A DNA stretch of 64,000 bases, from assembly GCF_036379515.1 (NCBI RefSeq), contig NZ_DASVGN010000015.1:1-64000 (forward strand), written 5' to 3'. Shown piece after piece: positions 1-7,818 of this stretch; positions within the stretch are counted from its first letter, which is position 1, and every line of letters starts with the position of its first letter. The DNA comes from Castellaniella sp036379515. GTDB lineage: Bacteria > Pseudomonadota > Gammaproteobacteria > Burkholderiales > Burkholderiaceae_B. Below the pieces are notes generated by a model that did not search any database, was not told the origin of the DNA, and worked only from the letters and a program-made list of their open reading frames with translations. Made by a program: the position numbers and the translations under genes.

Positions 1-339
1 GCCGGCGGCGAGTACCTGGTGCGCGGAGGGAGGAGCGAATCGCTCGAGGGCGCCTGGAATCCCGTGCGCGTCGCGATCCTGAAGTTTCCGAGCTACGACC
101 AGGCCAAGGCCTGGTACGACGGCGAGGGCTACCGCCTGGCGCGCGCGGCCGTGGCTGTGGGCGTGTCGGGCCTGTTCATGGAAACGCATCCCGATCCGGC
201 GCACGCGCTGTCCGACGGACCCAACGCCGTGCCGCTGAACCACATGGCGGCGCTGCTGGAAACCCTCGTCGCGCTCGATGCCGTCACCAAGCGCAACGGC
301 TTTATCGAAAGCCGCGCGGACTGGGCCTGCGCGAGCTGA
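1..339 (+). CDS. Chimeric frame: DUF1330 fragment fused to the KdsA C-terminus (5' end outside window)
   Basis: The frame is open from the first base, so its start is outside the window. Visible residues 1-44 (YLVRGG, FPSYDQAKAWYD) resemble the core of the small DUF1330 family. From about residue 46 (LARAAVAVG, GLFMETHPDP, ALSDGPNAVPL) the frame is the last 65 or so residues of KdsA, the 3-deoxy-8-phosphooctulonate synthase of LPS Kdo synthesis, normally about 285 residues. The visible KdsA part is too short to be an active aldolase. In related genomes kdsA and a DUF1330 gene sit as separate neighbours just before eno, as I recall. The fusion looks like a deletion or rearrangement joined in frame. 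It may be expressed or be a relic; a complete kdsA would have to lie elsewhere. Confidence 0.7.
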   Translation, partial: AGGEYLVRGGRSESLEGAWNPVRVAILKFPSYDQAKAWYDGEGYRLARAAVAVGVSGLFMETHPDPAHALSDGPNAVPLNHMAALLETLVALDAVTKRNGFIESRADWACAS

Positions 340-382
340 CCTCGGGTCAAACGGATTCTTATCATTTCAGGAAAGTAAACTC

Positions 383-1669
383 ATGAGTGCTATTGTCGAC
401 ATCATCGGCCGCGAAATCCTCGATTCGCGCGGCAACCCCACCGTCGAATGCGACGTGCTGCTGGAGTCCGGCTCCATGGGCCGCGCCGCGGTGCCTTCGG
501 GCGCCTCCACCGGCACGCGCGAAGCCATCGAGCTGCGCGACGGCGACAAGGGCCGTTATCTGGGCAAGGGCGTGCTGCGCGCCGTCGAGAACGTCAATAC
601 CGAAATCTCCGAAGCCTTGATGGGCCTGGACGCGCAAGAGCAGACATTCATCGATCGCACCCTGATCGAGCTGGACGGCACCGATTCCAAGGGGCGCCTG
701 GGCGCCAATGCCATCCTGGCCGCTTCCATGGCCGTGGCCCGCGCCGCCGCCGACGAATCCGGCCTGTCGCTGTACCGCTATTTCGGCGGCAGCGGCCCGC
801 TCTCCATGCCCGTGCCGATGATGAACGTCATCAACGGCGGCGCCCACGCCAACAACACGCTCGACATGCAGGAGTTCATGATCCTGCCAGTGGGCGCGAG
901 CAGCTTCCGCGAGGCTCTGCGCTGGGGCGCCGAGGTCTTCCACAATCTCAAGAAGCTGATCAGCAAGCAGGGCATGTCCACCGCCGTGGGCGACGAGGGC
1001 GGTTTCGCGCCCAACGTGGCCAATCACGAAGCGGCCATCCAGCTCATCCTCAACGCCATCGACGAAGCCGGCTACGAGCCCGGCAAGCAGATCGCCCTGG
1101 GCCTGGACTGCGCCAGCTCCGAGTTCTACAAGAACGGCAAGTACGTGCTCGACGGCGAGGGCGGCGCGTCGCTGTCGTCGCAGGAGTTCGCCAACCTGCT
1201 GGCCACCTGGTGCGACAAGTACCCCATCATCTCGATCGAAGACGGCATGGCCGAGAACGATTGGGACGGCTGGAAGCTCCTGACCGACCAACTGGGCAAG
1301 AAAGTGCAGTTGGTGGGCGACGACATCTTCGTCACCAACACCCGCATCCTGCGCGAAGGCATCCAGAAGGGCGTGGCCAACTCGATCCTCATCAAGATCA
1401 ACCAGATCGGCACGCTCACCGAAACCTTCGCCGCCATCGAGATGGCCAAGCGCGCCGGCTACACCGCCGTGGTGTCGCACCGTTCGGGCGAAACCGAAGA
1501 CTCGACCATCGCCGACATCGCCGTGGCCACCAACGCCATGCAGATCAAGACGGGGTCCTTGTCTCGCTCGGATCGCATGGCCAAGTACAACCAGCTGCTT
1601 CGCATCGAAGAAGAGCTGGCCGAGGTCGCATCCTATCCGGGCACTTCGGCCTTCTATAACCTGCGTTGA
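383..1669 (+). CDS. eno: Enolase (phosphopyruvate hydratase)
   Basis: Interconverts 2-phosphoglycerate and phosphoenolpyruvate in cytosolic glycolysis and gluconeogenesis; in many bacteria it also binds the RNA degradosome. The 428-residue product is full length. It shows GNPTVE near residue 17, the PSGASTG loop near 38, GDEGGFAPN near 208, the metal-binding SIEDG near 290, GDDIFVTN, the catalytic-lysine stretch LIKINQIGT near 342 and SHRSGETED near 370. The frame stays open further upstream into the preceding gene, but the ATG at 383 begins the family-typical MSAIVDIIGREILDSRGNP and is preceded by AGGAAAG. ftsB follows after 15 bases, an arrangement known in many proteobacteria. Confidence 0.98.
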   Translation: MSAIVDIIGREILDSRGNPTVECDVLLESGSMGRAAVPSGASTGTREAIELRDGDKGRYLGKGVLRAVENVNTEISEALMGLDAQEQTFIDRTLIELDGTDSKGRLGANAILAASMAVARAAADESGLSLYRYFGGSGPLSMPVPMMNVINGGAHANNTLDMQEFMILPVGASSFREALRWGAEVFHNLKKLISKQGMSTAVGDEGGFAPNVANHEAAIQLILNAIDEAGYEPGKQIALGLDCASSEFYKNGKYVLDGEGGASLSSQEFANLLATWCDKYPIISIEDGMAENDWDGWKLLTDQLGKKVQLVGDDIFVTNTRILREGIQKGVANSILIKINQIGTLTETFAAIEMAKRAGYTAVVSHRSGETEDSTIADIAVATNAMQIKTGSLSRSDRMAKYNQLLRIEEELAEVASYPGTSAFYNLR

Positions 1670-1684
1670 GCCCGACCATCCGTC

Positions 1685-2014
1685 ATGCGACTGCTCTGTC
1701 TGGCGCTGTTGGCCCTGACCCTCGCGACCCAGTATCCACTGTGGTGGGGTAAGGGCGGCTGGCTCAGCGTCAGGGGCCTGCAGTCCGAGGTCAAGGCCGA
1801 GACTGACAACAATCAGGCGCTGACGGCTCGCAACAACGCGCTTGCGGCTGAAGTCCAGGACCTTAAAACCGGGACTTCAGCAGTTGAAGAACGTGCCCGC
1901 AGTGAGCTGAACATGATTCGCGAAGGCGAATATTTCGTCCAGATCCTGCCGCCGGAACCTGCCGCGCCAGCGGCCGCCGCACCTCGCACGGGACCGCCTC
2001 CCCTCGGGCATTGA
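1685..2014 (+). CDS. ftsB: Cell division protein FtsB
   Basis: Small bitopic inner-membrane protein that forms the FtsQLB complex and helps activate septal peptidoglycan synthesis. The 109-residue product has a short cytoplasmic start, one membrane segment at about residues 3-20, then a heptad-like coiled coil (LQSEVKAETDNNQALTARN, LAAEVQDLK) and the conserved EERARSELNMIREGEYFVQIL. A Pro/Ala-rich tail follows, longer than the E. coli protein. It lies 15 bases after eno and is probably cotranscribed with it. Confidence 0.93.
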   Translation: MRLLCLALLALTLATQYPLWWGKGGWLSVRGLQSEVKAETDNNQALTARNNALAAEVQDLKTGTSAVEERARSELNMIREGEYFVQILPPEPAAPAAAAPRTGPPPLGH

Positions 2015-2027
2015 GTTCGTCATAAGG

Positions 2028-2984
2028 TCAGCTGGGGCTGCAGCCTTCGGCCTCCGGTGACCCCGGGTCGGCCGACCCGTCATCCGGCGTGCCGTCTACC
2101 CCATCCGATGCGGGCGGTTCTTGTGTCTTTGTAGCGGCATCATTGTCCGTTTCACTGCTTGCACCCATCTTGTCCATGGGTGGGGCGCTGGGGTTATCGA
2201 TCGTGTCAGGGGCTTCGGGCGACGTGGCGGGTGGCGCAGGGCGGGCGATGGAGGCGTGCGTGACACGTCCGTCAGGCAAGTCGGGCCATAAGGCGGGCGG
2301 CGATTGCATGGCAACGGACACCTGTCGCAAGAAAGGCAGGTAGCCCGCCTGCATCCAGTGGCGGTTCAGAGGGTCTCGTGCAAGTGGCGCCAGGCTGCGA
2401 ATGAGAGCACTGCCCCCCGGGGTGATTGGCCGATGAGGCCAGTGCAGTCGGAGTTTGAGTGTGTTGGCTTCATAGATCGTGAATCCCGAGGCGGCGCCAC
2501 GACCCAGCGGCCAGCCTTGGGCGAGACGGGCTGAATGCTGAGCATCCTGGCGATCGTTGCGAATCAGAGCCTGTCCGCGATAGGCCCTCTTCTCTGGAAG
2601 GTCCGGGTCCGCATGGTCGGTGAAGGTGGCGGGAACGGGGCTCAGGATGGTGATGTGCCAAGGCAGGCTCAGTGCCCCACGCCGTTCCTGCAGAATGCGT
2701 TGGGGTTCGCCCTTTGCCGGATACAGAAAGTGCAGCCCTCCTTCAAAGGCGGCTGCGAGGATCCGGGGCTCGGCCCTGTGTGTGGCCCCAGCCCGTGCCG
2801 CGTCCATGAGCAAGAGGCTTAGCGACTGACGGATCTGCATCCAGTGGGCGAGCTCGACGCCGCCTATGCCCAGCGACAGAACAGGGAGTGACGCCGCCAG
2901 AAAGCCGATCAGCCCCATGCCGTGTTGAAGGGAGGCGTGGCGACCTGGGGTGGTGGGCCGTGTCGTGGGAGCGATGAAGAGCAT
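2028..2984 (-). CDS. TadE-like protein with disordered C-terminal tail
   Basis: A 318-residue product with an N-terminal hydrophobic stretch (GLIGFLAASLPVLSLGIGGVELAHW, about residues 24-48) followed by MQIRQSLSLLLMDAARAGATHR. This resembles the processed helix of TadE-type pseudopilins, which are anchored in the inner membrane. The middle part has no motif I recognise. The last 90 or so residues are rich in Pro, Ser, Asp and Glu and look disordered. TadE proteins normally sit in tad/flp pilus clusters; none is visible here, and the neighbours are ftsB (convergent, 13 bases away) and hslO. A start at Met23 is an alternative. The family call is moderate; function unknown. Confidence 0.6.
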   Translation of the reverse strand: MLFIAPTTRPTTPGRHASLQHGMGLIGFLAASLPVLSLGIGGVELAHWMQIRQSLSLLLMDAARAGATHRAEPRILAAAFEGGLHFLYPAKGEPQRILQERRGALSLPWHITILSPVPATFTDHADPDLPEKRAYRGQALIRNDRQDAQHSARLAQGWPLGRGAASGFTIYEANTLKLRLHWPHRPITPGGSALIRSLAPLARDPLNRHWMQAGYLPFLRQVSVAMQSPPALWPDLPDGRVTHASIARPAPPATSPEAPDTIDNPSAPPMDKMGASSETDNDAATKTQEPPASDGVDGTPDDGSADPGSPEAEGCSPS

Positions 2985-3077
2985 GCCTGGCAGTATGCCG
3001 GCCGCAGCATCGGCCGCACCAGCCAGGAAAATACGGGTGGCTAAAAGGGTCGGAGTTCGGCTTTGTCGGTGACCCTT

Positions 3078-4016
3078 TCAGTGGACGAGCGGCGAGCCTG
3101 GAGCAGGAATCTGGTTTCGGGTGTCAACGAACAGTGCCGCGCAGTCGACAGCGTCGAATTCATAGGGTTTGCCGCAGAAGTGGCAATCAATGTGAACGTG
3201 TCCTTGCTCGGCAAGGATGGATTCGATCTCTGCCTGTCCCAGGTTGCGCAGCATGCTGGCGACTCGATCACGTGAGCAGGAGCAGTGCCAGCGGACCGCT
3301 TGGCCGGTGAACGAGAGCAGATCGTCTTGCCAGAAGAGACGGTGTATGAGCGCGTCCGGGTCCAGACCCAGCAACTCGCGGGGGGTGATGGTGCCTGCCA
3401 GCGTGAGGCAATGGTTCCAGGTGGCGTCTTCGGCTTCAGTGTGTCTGCGGGCCGTTTGTGCGCTGGAGTTTTCTGCACTGGGCATGCGTTGCAGCATCAG
3501 CCCTGCGCAGTGCTCTGCGTCAGCTGCGAGCCACAGCCGGGTGTCGAGCTGTTCGGAATGTTTCATGTAGTGTTCCAGCGCCTGCGCCACGGTGTCGCCT
3601 TCCAGGGGGACGACCCCTTGGTAGAGGCCCACGCCTTCGGCCCGCTTTTCAGGGTCCAGCATCACGGTGAAGCGGCCCTTGCCATCGGCATTCATGAGCT
3701 GTTGCAGCGTGATCCCGGCTGGAAAGGTGCTGTCTTCTTTGATGTGGGCGGTGGCTCGCAGATCGAGTGTCGAGCTGCACTCAACCATCATCAGGCTCAC
3801 CGCGCCGGTGCCTTGCACCTGCAGGATGATCGAGCCGTCGAATTTGATGTTGCCGGCCAGCAGTACGCAGGCTGCCGAAAGTTCGCCCAGCAATTGCGAG
3901 ATCTCCGCGGGGAGGTCTTGGTGGGCCAGCCCTTTTTTCCAGGCGTCCGTCAGGCGCAGCGATTGGATGCGGGCCGCATGGTCGGTCGTCAGGTATTTCT
4001 TGAGCGTGTCGTTCAT
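3078..4016 (-). CDS. hslO: Hsp33 redox-regulated chaperonin
   Basis: Cytosolic holdase activated by oxidation. In the reduced form a zinc ion is held by four cysteines; oxidation releases zinc and unfolds the C-terminal domain. The zinc cysteines are visible as C245-S-C247 and C278-H-F-C281. The 312-residue length and the N-terminal dimeric domain (GELSAACVLLAGNIKFDGSI) fit the family. The tail after the second Cys pair (QIPAPGSPLVH) is ordinary. Its start overlaps the end of the downstream-numbered RDD gene by 4 bases, so the two are translationally coupled on the minus strand, RDD first. Confidence 0.96.
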   Translation of the reverse strand: MNDTLKKYLTTDHAARIQSLRLTDAWKKGLAHQDLPAEISQLLGELSAACVLLAGNIKFDGSIILQVQGTGAVSLMMVECSSTLDLRATAHIKEDSTFPAGITLQQLMNADGKGRFTVMLDPEKRAEGVGLYQGVVPLEGDTVAQALEHYMKHSEQLDTRLWLAADAEHCAGLMLQRMPSAENSSAQTARRHTEAEDATWNHCLTLAGTITPRELLGLDPDALIHRLFWQDDLLSFTGQAVRWHCSCSRDRVASMLRNLGQAEIESILAEQGHVHIDCHFCGKPYEFDAVDCAALFVDTRNQIPAPGSPLVH

Positions 4017-4561
4017 GGTGTGGGCCTCCCGGCATCAGAGCAGTGAGGCAGGGCGGGTTGTTTCAGATCGTGCAGTTCAGTGCCCAGCAGCCGATCATGC
4101 AGGAACTGGCCTTGTGGGTCCAGCCAGGTCCACAGAAAGTTCGAGAAGGGGGCAAGGACGAACAAGGTGTTGAAGGGCTCCCAGCCAGTGGAATGCACCA
4201 GGGACTGGATGGCCAGCAGCGTGAGCAGCGGCAGCGGCCAGATGAGCAGGTAACGCAGCACCAGCCTTGAGCCCCGTAGCGGTGTGTTGCCTCGGTCGGT
4301 CAGCCGGATGGCCCAGGTCTTCATGGGAAGTGTCTGCCCACCCCGGCGCCAGCACAGGACAAAATACACACCCATGGTCAGAAACAGGAAGGCCTCGCGA
4401 CCGTGGCGCAGCGTGAGGCCGCTGCGGCTTTGCGTGAGGGTATCGAACAGATAGCCGGCAAGGAACACGACGCCAAAGAGCAGCACGCCTTCGTACATCA
4501 TGCAGGCGAAGCGTCGCCAGCGGGCAGGCGCGTGAGGAACGACGAGGGAGGTCACAGACAT
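4013..4561 (-). CDS. RDD family membrane protein
   Basis: A 182-residue inner-membrane protein with RRFACMMYEGVLLFGVVFLAGY near the N-terminus, YFVLCWRRGGQTLPMKTWAIRL in the middle and WTWLDPQGQFLHDRLLGTEL at the end. The RRFACMMYE start, GQTLPMKTW and HDRLLGT are hallmarks of RDD proteins, which have three or four membrane segments and mostly unknown function; some members act in ion transport. It overlaps hslO by 4 bases, and the pair forms a minus-strand operon. Confidence 0.88.
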   Translation of the reverse strand: MSVTSLVVPHAPARWRRFACMMYEGVLLFGVVFLAGYLFDTLTQSRSGLTLRHGREAFLFLTMGVYFVLCWRRGGQTLPMKTWAIRLTDRGNTPLRGSRLVLRYLLIWPLPLLTLLAIQSLVHSTGWEPFNTLFVLAPFSNFLWTWLDPQGQFLHDRLLGTELHDLKQPALPHCSDAGRPTP

Positions 4562-4656
4562 GGCAGGCAGGTTGATGAAGACCTGAAATTATCGCCCAGA
4601 AACGCAGAAACCGCCCGGTAGGGCGGCTGTACCGATGAAGAGGAATCCTCTCCTCT

Positions 4657-4788
4657 TTACTTCTTATGGCCTTCCTGATTCATTTCCTTGGAAGGGCTTT
4701 CTTGCTGTCCAGTCTTTTGACCAGGCGTTTGGGATTCGCTTTTCTCTTTTGGGAAAGGAATCTTTTCTTGGGATGTCTTTTGTTCCAT
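4657..4788 (-). CDS. Small hydrophilic protein, 43 aa
   Basis: An unlisted short frame reads MEQKTSQEKIPFPKE and ends SKEMNQEGHKK. The ATG at 4788 has GGAG six bases upstream (4795-4798). An in-frame ATG at 4800 lacks a ribosome binding site. The protein is Lys/Gln/Ser/Pro rich with no hydrophobic stretch, so it is probably soluble and disordered. It lies between the RDD gene and a second small gene on the same strand. I do not recognise it. The good ribosome binding site is the main argument that it is real. Confidence 0.5.
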   Translation of the reverse strand: MEQKTSQEKIPFPKEKSESQTPGQKTGQQESPSKEMNQEGHKK

Positions 4789-4887
4789 GATGTGCTCCAT
4801 TGGTTTGAGTTTGGGCCGCCCTGGATGGGCAGGCAAACAGGGAAAGTAATGGGTTGAGCAGAGCCGCTGCCGGACTGGGTCGCAGGC

Positions 4888-5067
4888 TCAATAGGGCAAC
4901 CCAGGGAATTTTTCTTTCATGAGCCTAAGGAAATCGGCTCGCTCCTTGACACACCTCTTGAGGCGTTCGGTCTCTTCAGGCGTAGAAGGCGATGGAGGTG
5001 GCCAATCGACTCCTGCCGCTCTCAGGTTGGAGCCAAGGGGGTTGGTGACTAAAAAATGCAGGGGCAT
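4888..5067 (-). CDS. Small hypothetical protein, 59 aa
   Basis: A short frame starts MPLHFLVTNPLGSNLRAAG, passes through a Pro/Ser stretch (DWPPPSPSTPEE), and ends with a charged helix-like part (TERLKRCVKERADFLRLMKEKFPGLPY). The helical end after a proline spacer looks like a real protein more than chance translation. GGAG precedes the ATG by about 5 bases. It lies about 100 bases upstream of the 43-aa gene on the same strand, so the two could share a transcript. No family recognised. Confidence 0.4.
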   Translation of the reverse strand: MPLHFLVTNPLGSNLRAAGVDWPPPSPSTPEETERLKRCVKERADFLRLMKEKFPGLPY

Positions 5068-5460
5068 AGAAGCTCCGAATGTCTGGCTGGATTTTTTGAT
5101 TTATTTCAGGCCAGTAGTTGCCCGTCGCCAAACGCCCAGCTTCGAAGATGCGGGTGTGCAACAGGCTGCATGCGTGACGCATGCGATGGTGTGCCGGAGG
5201 CTGGCTCAGTGAATCGCGGTGTTGCGATACTGGATAAACATGTTCGCCTCGGATGACCCAGTGTGGGGCTTGCGAGAACAGATAGCGATCTTTACTTTGT
5301 ATATGTTGTTACGATCCCTTCGCGGATTGCGATGATCTTTGTTCGAGACAAAAAGGCGGTAGCGTCTGGCGCTGCATTGTGCTCGGGGTGCCCACTTATT
5401 GCTGGCCCGGGCGGGAATCGCAGCGCAAACCGGTCCCGGAAAACATCTGCATCCTCTACG
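5068..5460. other. Noncoding stretch, no gene seen
   Basis: About 390 bases separate the 59-aa gene from the terminator of the 63-aa gene. Open frames here have no ribosome binding site, no family resemblance, and run into the terminator hairpin. I see no tRNA or repeat. It probably carries the promoter for the two small minus-strand genes, but no convincing promoter was found. Confidence 0.5.
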
Positions 5461-5508
5461 AAAAACACCCCAAAGGTTGGATTGGTGTCCAACCTTTGGG
5501 GTGTTTTT
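5461..5508. terminator. Perfect 21-bp hairpin terminator, bidirectional
   Basis: The left arm AAAAACACCCCAAAGGTTGG(A) at 5461-5481 pairs perfectly with 5488-5508 across a 6-base loop. A-run and T-run at the two ends give a U-tract on either strand. It lies 34 bases beyond the stop of the 63-aa minus-strand gene and should end that transcript. Confidence 0.9.
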
Positions 5509-5542
5509 CGTTTACAGCAGCTTCTGGCTGCGGCCTATATGC

Positions 5543-5734
5543 TTAGTGGGCCGTGCGCGCGGTATGCGGCGTCAGCTGCACTTCAGGGGCGTTGAAGAAG
5601 CTTACGACCTTATGGAAAAAGTGGCTGATCGCGCGGTCGAAGGCGTAGCTTTGCTGGTTGTCGATCGCTTCTTGCAGAAGTTCACGTTCCAGGGCGTCGG
5701 TCAGGCGGACATCGATGTTTTGCAGGTCTTTCAT
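5543..5734 (-). CDS. Small conserved-looking protein, 63 aa, unknown function
   Basis: The product begins MKDLQNIDVRLTDALERELL and continues with an amphipathic helical stretch (QEAIDNQQSYAFDRAISHFFHKVVSFF). GAGG lies about 7 bases upstream of the ATG. It is a single-gene unit: a near-consensus promoter 42 bases upstream (5783-5811), a palindrome inside that promoter, and a perfect terminator downstream, giving a transcript near 315 nt. Strong promoter plus palindrome suggest high but repressible expression. The protein has no Cys pair or membrane segment. I do not recognise a family. Confidence 0.65.
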   Translation of the reverse strand: MKDLQNIDVRLTDALERELLQEAIDNQQSYAFDRAISHFFHKVVSFFNAPEVQLTPHTARTAH

Positions 5735-5782
5735 AGCAAGCCTCTTCGCTTGTGTAATGAGCGTTTCGCTCGGATTGAAAAC

Positions 5783-5811
5783 ATTATAGGGTTAACCCTA
5801 GTAATGTGCAA
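5783..5811 (-). promoter_or_regulatory. Sigma-70 promoter with palindromic operator for the 63-aa gene
   Basis: On the minus strand TTGCAC (5806-5811), a 17-base spacer and TATAAT (5783-5788) form a near-perfect promoter. The spacer contains most of the 14-bp palindrome TAGGGTTAACCCTA (5787-5800), overlapping the -10. A repressor bound there would block polymerase. Confidence 0.8.
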
Positions 5812-5830
5812 GACCTGCAGAGAAGCGGTG

Positions 5831-7393
5831 TCACTCCTGCGAAGGATGTGGCGCCTTGGCCACGGAGGCTGCCGAAGGCGGGTTGCGGTAGCTTGCGCCC
5901 ACCAGTTCAAACTGGAACAGGCGGCAGTCCAGGGCCCCATTGTGCAGTGGCGTGCGCCGTTGCGCCTTGAGCCTGAGCTGTTTGGGAAGCTCCAGGTCGC
6001 TGGTGATGATGTTCAGGCGCCAGCCGTCGTAATGGCGCTTGAGCCACGTGGCCCATTGTGGCCAGAGCTCGACGTCGTCGTCGCTCAGACGCTCGCCATA
6101 GGGGGGGTTGGTCACGATCCACCCATGACTGTCCGGGGCGGGCAGCTGGCGCGCATCACAGACCTCGAAGCGGATGGCCTCCGAGCCCAGGTGGGCGCGC
6201 TCTGCATTGGAACGTGCAGCGGCAATGGCCGCCGACTGAAGGTCGCAGCCCACTAAAGGTTGCTCCAGGCGCGTGGCGATATGGGCTCGCGCGTCGTCCT
6301 TCAGGTGGCGCCACAGCCGGGCGTCGTGTGGTCGCAGGCGTTCGAAACTGAATGGACGCCAGATTCCGGGGGGCACTCCTAGTGCGATCCAGGCGGCCTC
6401 AATCAAAATGGTGCCGCTGCCGCAAAAAGGGTCCAGCAGGGGCGCCTCGGGTGTCCAGCCTGACAGCGCCAGCAGGCCTGCAGCCAGGTTTTCACGCAGT
6501 GGGGCCTCGCCTTTGTCCAGGCGCCACCCGCGCTTGAAGAGCGATTCGCCAGAGACGTCCAGATACAGGGTGGCCGAGGTTTCATCCAGGAACAGATGCA
6601 CACGGGCGTCAGGGCGGACCGTGTCGATGTCGGGGCGGGCCCCTTCGCGTTCGCGCAGACGGTCGCAGATTCCGTCCTTGACGCGCAGGTTGCAGTATTG
6701 GAGGCTCTTCACGGGGCTGCGGATGGCCGAAGTGTCCACCCGCAGGGTCTGTTCGGGGCCGAACCAGCGCTCCCATTCGGTTTCGTGCGCCAGTGCCAGG
6801 ATATCGTCTTCGGTGTGGATAGAGGCCTGTGCCACCTGCACCAGGATGCGCGTGGCCAGGCGTGAGTACAGGTTGGCGCGCATCACCCCCATCCAGTCGG
6901 CCTCGAAGTGGCAGCCCGCGCGACCGGCGCGTACCTTGTCGTAGCCCAGTGCCTGTAGTTCCAGTGAAAGCGCCTCTTCGAGCCCGTGAGGGCAGGGGGC
7001 AAACAGTGAAAAAGTCTCGGCGATGCGTGGCGTCCGCGGCGCACGAGGCTTGCGCTCGATGCGGGGGCTGTGCTCGGTGTCGACCGAGGGCGTGTCCGAG
7101 GCGGGTGCGCGGTGGGGCGGCTCGGGGGTTCTGCGGGTGCGCGGTTCGGCCGTCTTGTGAAACGGTTTGGGAGCGGGTTTGGGAACGCCCGGACGACGCT
7201 CTCGGCTGATCGGTGGGACAGCGGGACTCGCGGGTTCGATCCCCCGGGCTTGTTGTGCGTGGTCCTGCAGCGCGGCCTGCCGGGCTCTGGCCCCTGAGCG
7301 CTGCCGCCGGTTCTCCGGGCCCGAATCCTGGGGCGTGCGGGATGTGGGTGCCTTCTTCTTCAGGCTCAGCGTTTTGTGGGGAGTATCGGTCAT
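5831..7393 (-). CDS. rlmL: THUMP-domain RNA (guanine-N2) methyltransferase, RlmL/RlmK-N type
   Basis: A cytosolic S-adenosylmethionine-dependent enzyme of the family that methylates G2445 of 23S rRNA (RlmL-type). Of 520 residues, the first 125 or so are Arg/Pro/Ala rich and probably disordered. The ferredoxin-like and THUMP region starts at ETFSLFAPCPHGLEEALSLE. The methyltransferase follows with LLDPFCGSGTILIEAA (SAM loop) and the catalytic TNPPYGERL near the end. E. coli RlmL carries a second C-terminal RlmK domain; this protein lacks it. The gene is 6 bases from the HemJ-like gene on the same strand. A later start inside the disordered part cannot be excluded. Confidence 0.85.
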   Translation of the reverse strand: MTDTPHKTLSLKKKAPTSRTPQDSGPENRRQRSGARARQAALQDHAQQARGIEPASPAVPPISRERRPGVPKPAPKPFHKTAEPRTRRTPEPPHRAPASDTPSVDTEHSPRIERKPRAPRTPRIAETFSLFAPCPHGLEEALSLELQALGYDKVRAGRAGCHFEADWMGVMRANLYSRLATRILVQVAQASIHTEDDILALAHETEWERWFGPEQTLRVDTSAIRSPVKSLQYCNLRVKDGICDRLREREGARPDIDTVRPDARVHLFLDETSATLYLDVSGESLFKRGWRLDKGEAPLRENLAAGLLALSGWTPEAPLLDPFCGSGTILIEAAWIALGVPPGIWRPFSFERLRPHDARLWRHLKDDARAHIATRLEQPLVGCDLQSAAIAAARSNAERAHLGSEAIRFEVCDARQLPAPDSHGWIVTNPPYGERLSDDDVELWPQWATWLKRHYDGWRLNIITSDLELPKQLRLKAQRRTPLHNGALDCRLFQFELVGASYRNPPSAASVAKAPHPSQE

Positions 7394-7399
7394 GAAATG

Positions 7400-7816
7400 T
7401 CAGAAGGGTTTGACGACCACGAGGATCAGGATCAGCAGCAGGAGCAGTACGGGGACTTCGTTGAAGGCTCGAAAGAACCGGTGCGAGTGCCGGTTGGCCT
7501 GTCTCTGAAAAGTGAGCAGGTAATGGCGGCACATCCCGTGGTAGACCACGAGCAGCAGCACCAGAGAGAGTTTGGCGTGCATCCAGCCTTGAGCTCGGCC
7601 GATGCCGTAGCCCAGCCAGAGCCAGAGTCCGAATATCAGGGCCAACCCGGCCAGCGGCGTCATGAAGCGATACAGGCGTTGTGCCATGCCCAGGAGCAAG
7701 GCCTGTGCATCGGATGATTCGGCCTGTGCAAGATTCACATAGATTCTGGGCAGGTAGAACAGCCCTGCAAACCACGAGACTACGAACAGAATGTGAAATG
7801 TCTTGACCCAGAGCAT
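7400..7816 (-). CDS. HemJ/CopD-like membrane protein
   Basis: A 138-residue protein with four membrane segments. It begins MLWVKTFHILFVVSWFAGLFYLPR, typical of the HemJ (UPF0093) family, a heme-containing protoporphyrinogen IX oxidase; similar proteins are often labelled CopD. The conserved His of KTFHILF, the W-F-x-G-L-F-Y-L-P-R stretch, and a lysine in WMHAKLSLVLLL are present. The frame can be extended 13 residues upstream, but the ATG at 7816 has GGAG six bases before it and starts the family motif. It overlaps nothing and sits just after proA on the minus strand. Confidence 0.8.
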   Translation of the reverse strand: MLWVKTFHILFVVSWFAGLFYLPRIYVNLAQAESSDAQALLLGMAQRLYRFMTPLAGLALIFGLWLWLGYGIGRAQGWMHAKLSLVLLLVVYHGMCRHYLLTFQRQANRHSHRFFRAFNEVPVLLLLLILILVVVKPF

Positions 7817-7818
7817 GC

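Noticed and set aside
362..1480. 372-residue open frame antisense to eno
   Set aside because: It mirrors a certain enolase gene; high GC leaves long antisense frames open. No family features or ribosome binding site.
5263..5595. 110-residue plus-strand frame across the terminator hairpin
   Set aside because: It reads straight through a perfect terminator and opposes the 63-aa gene.
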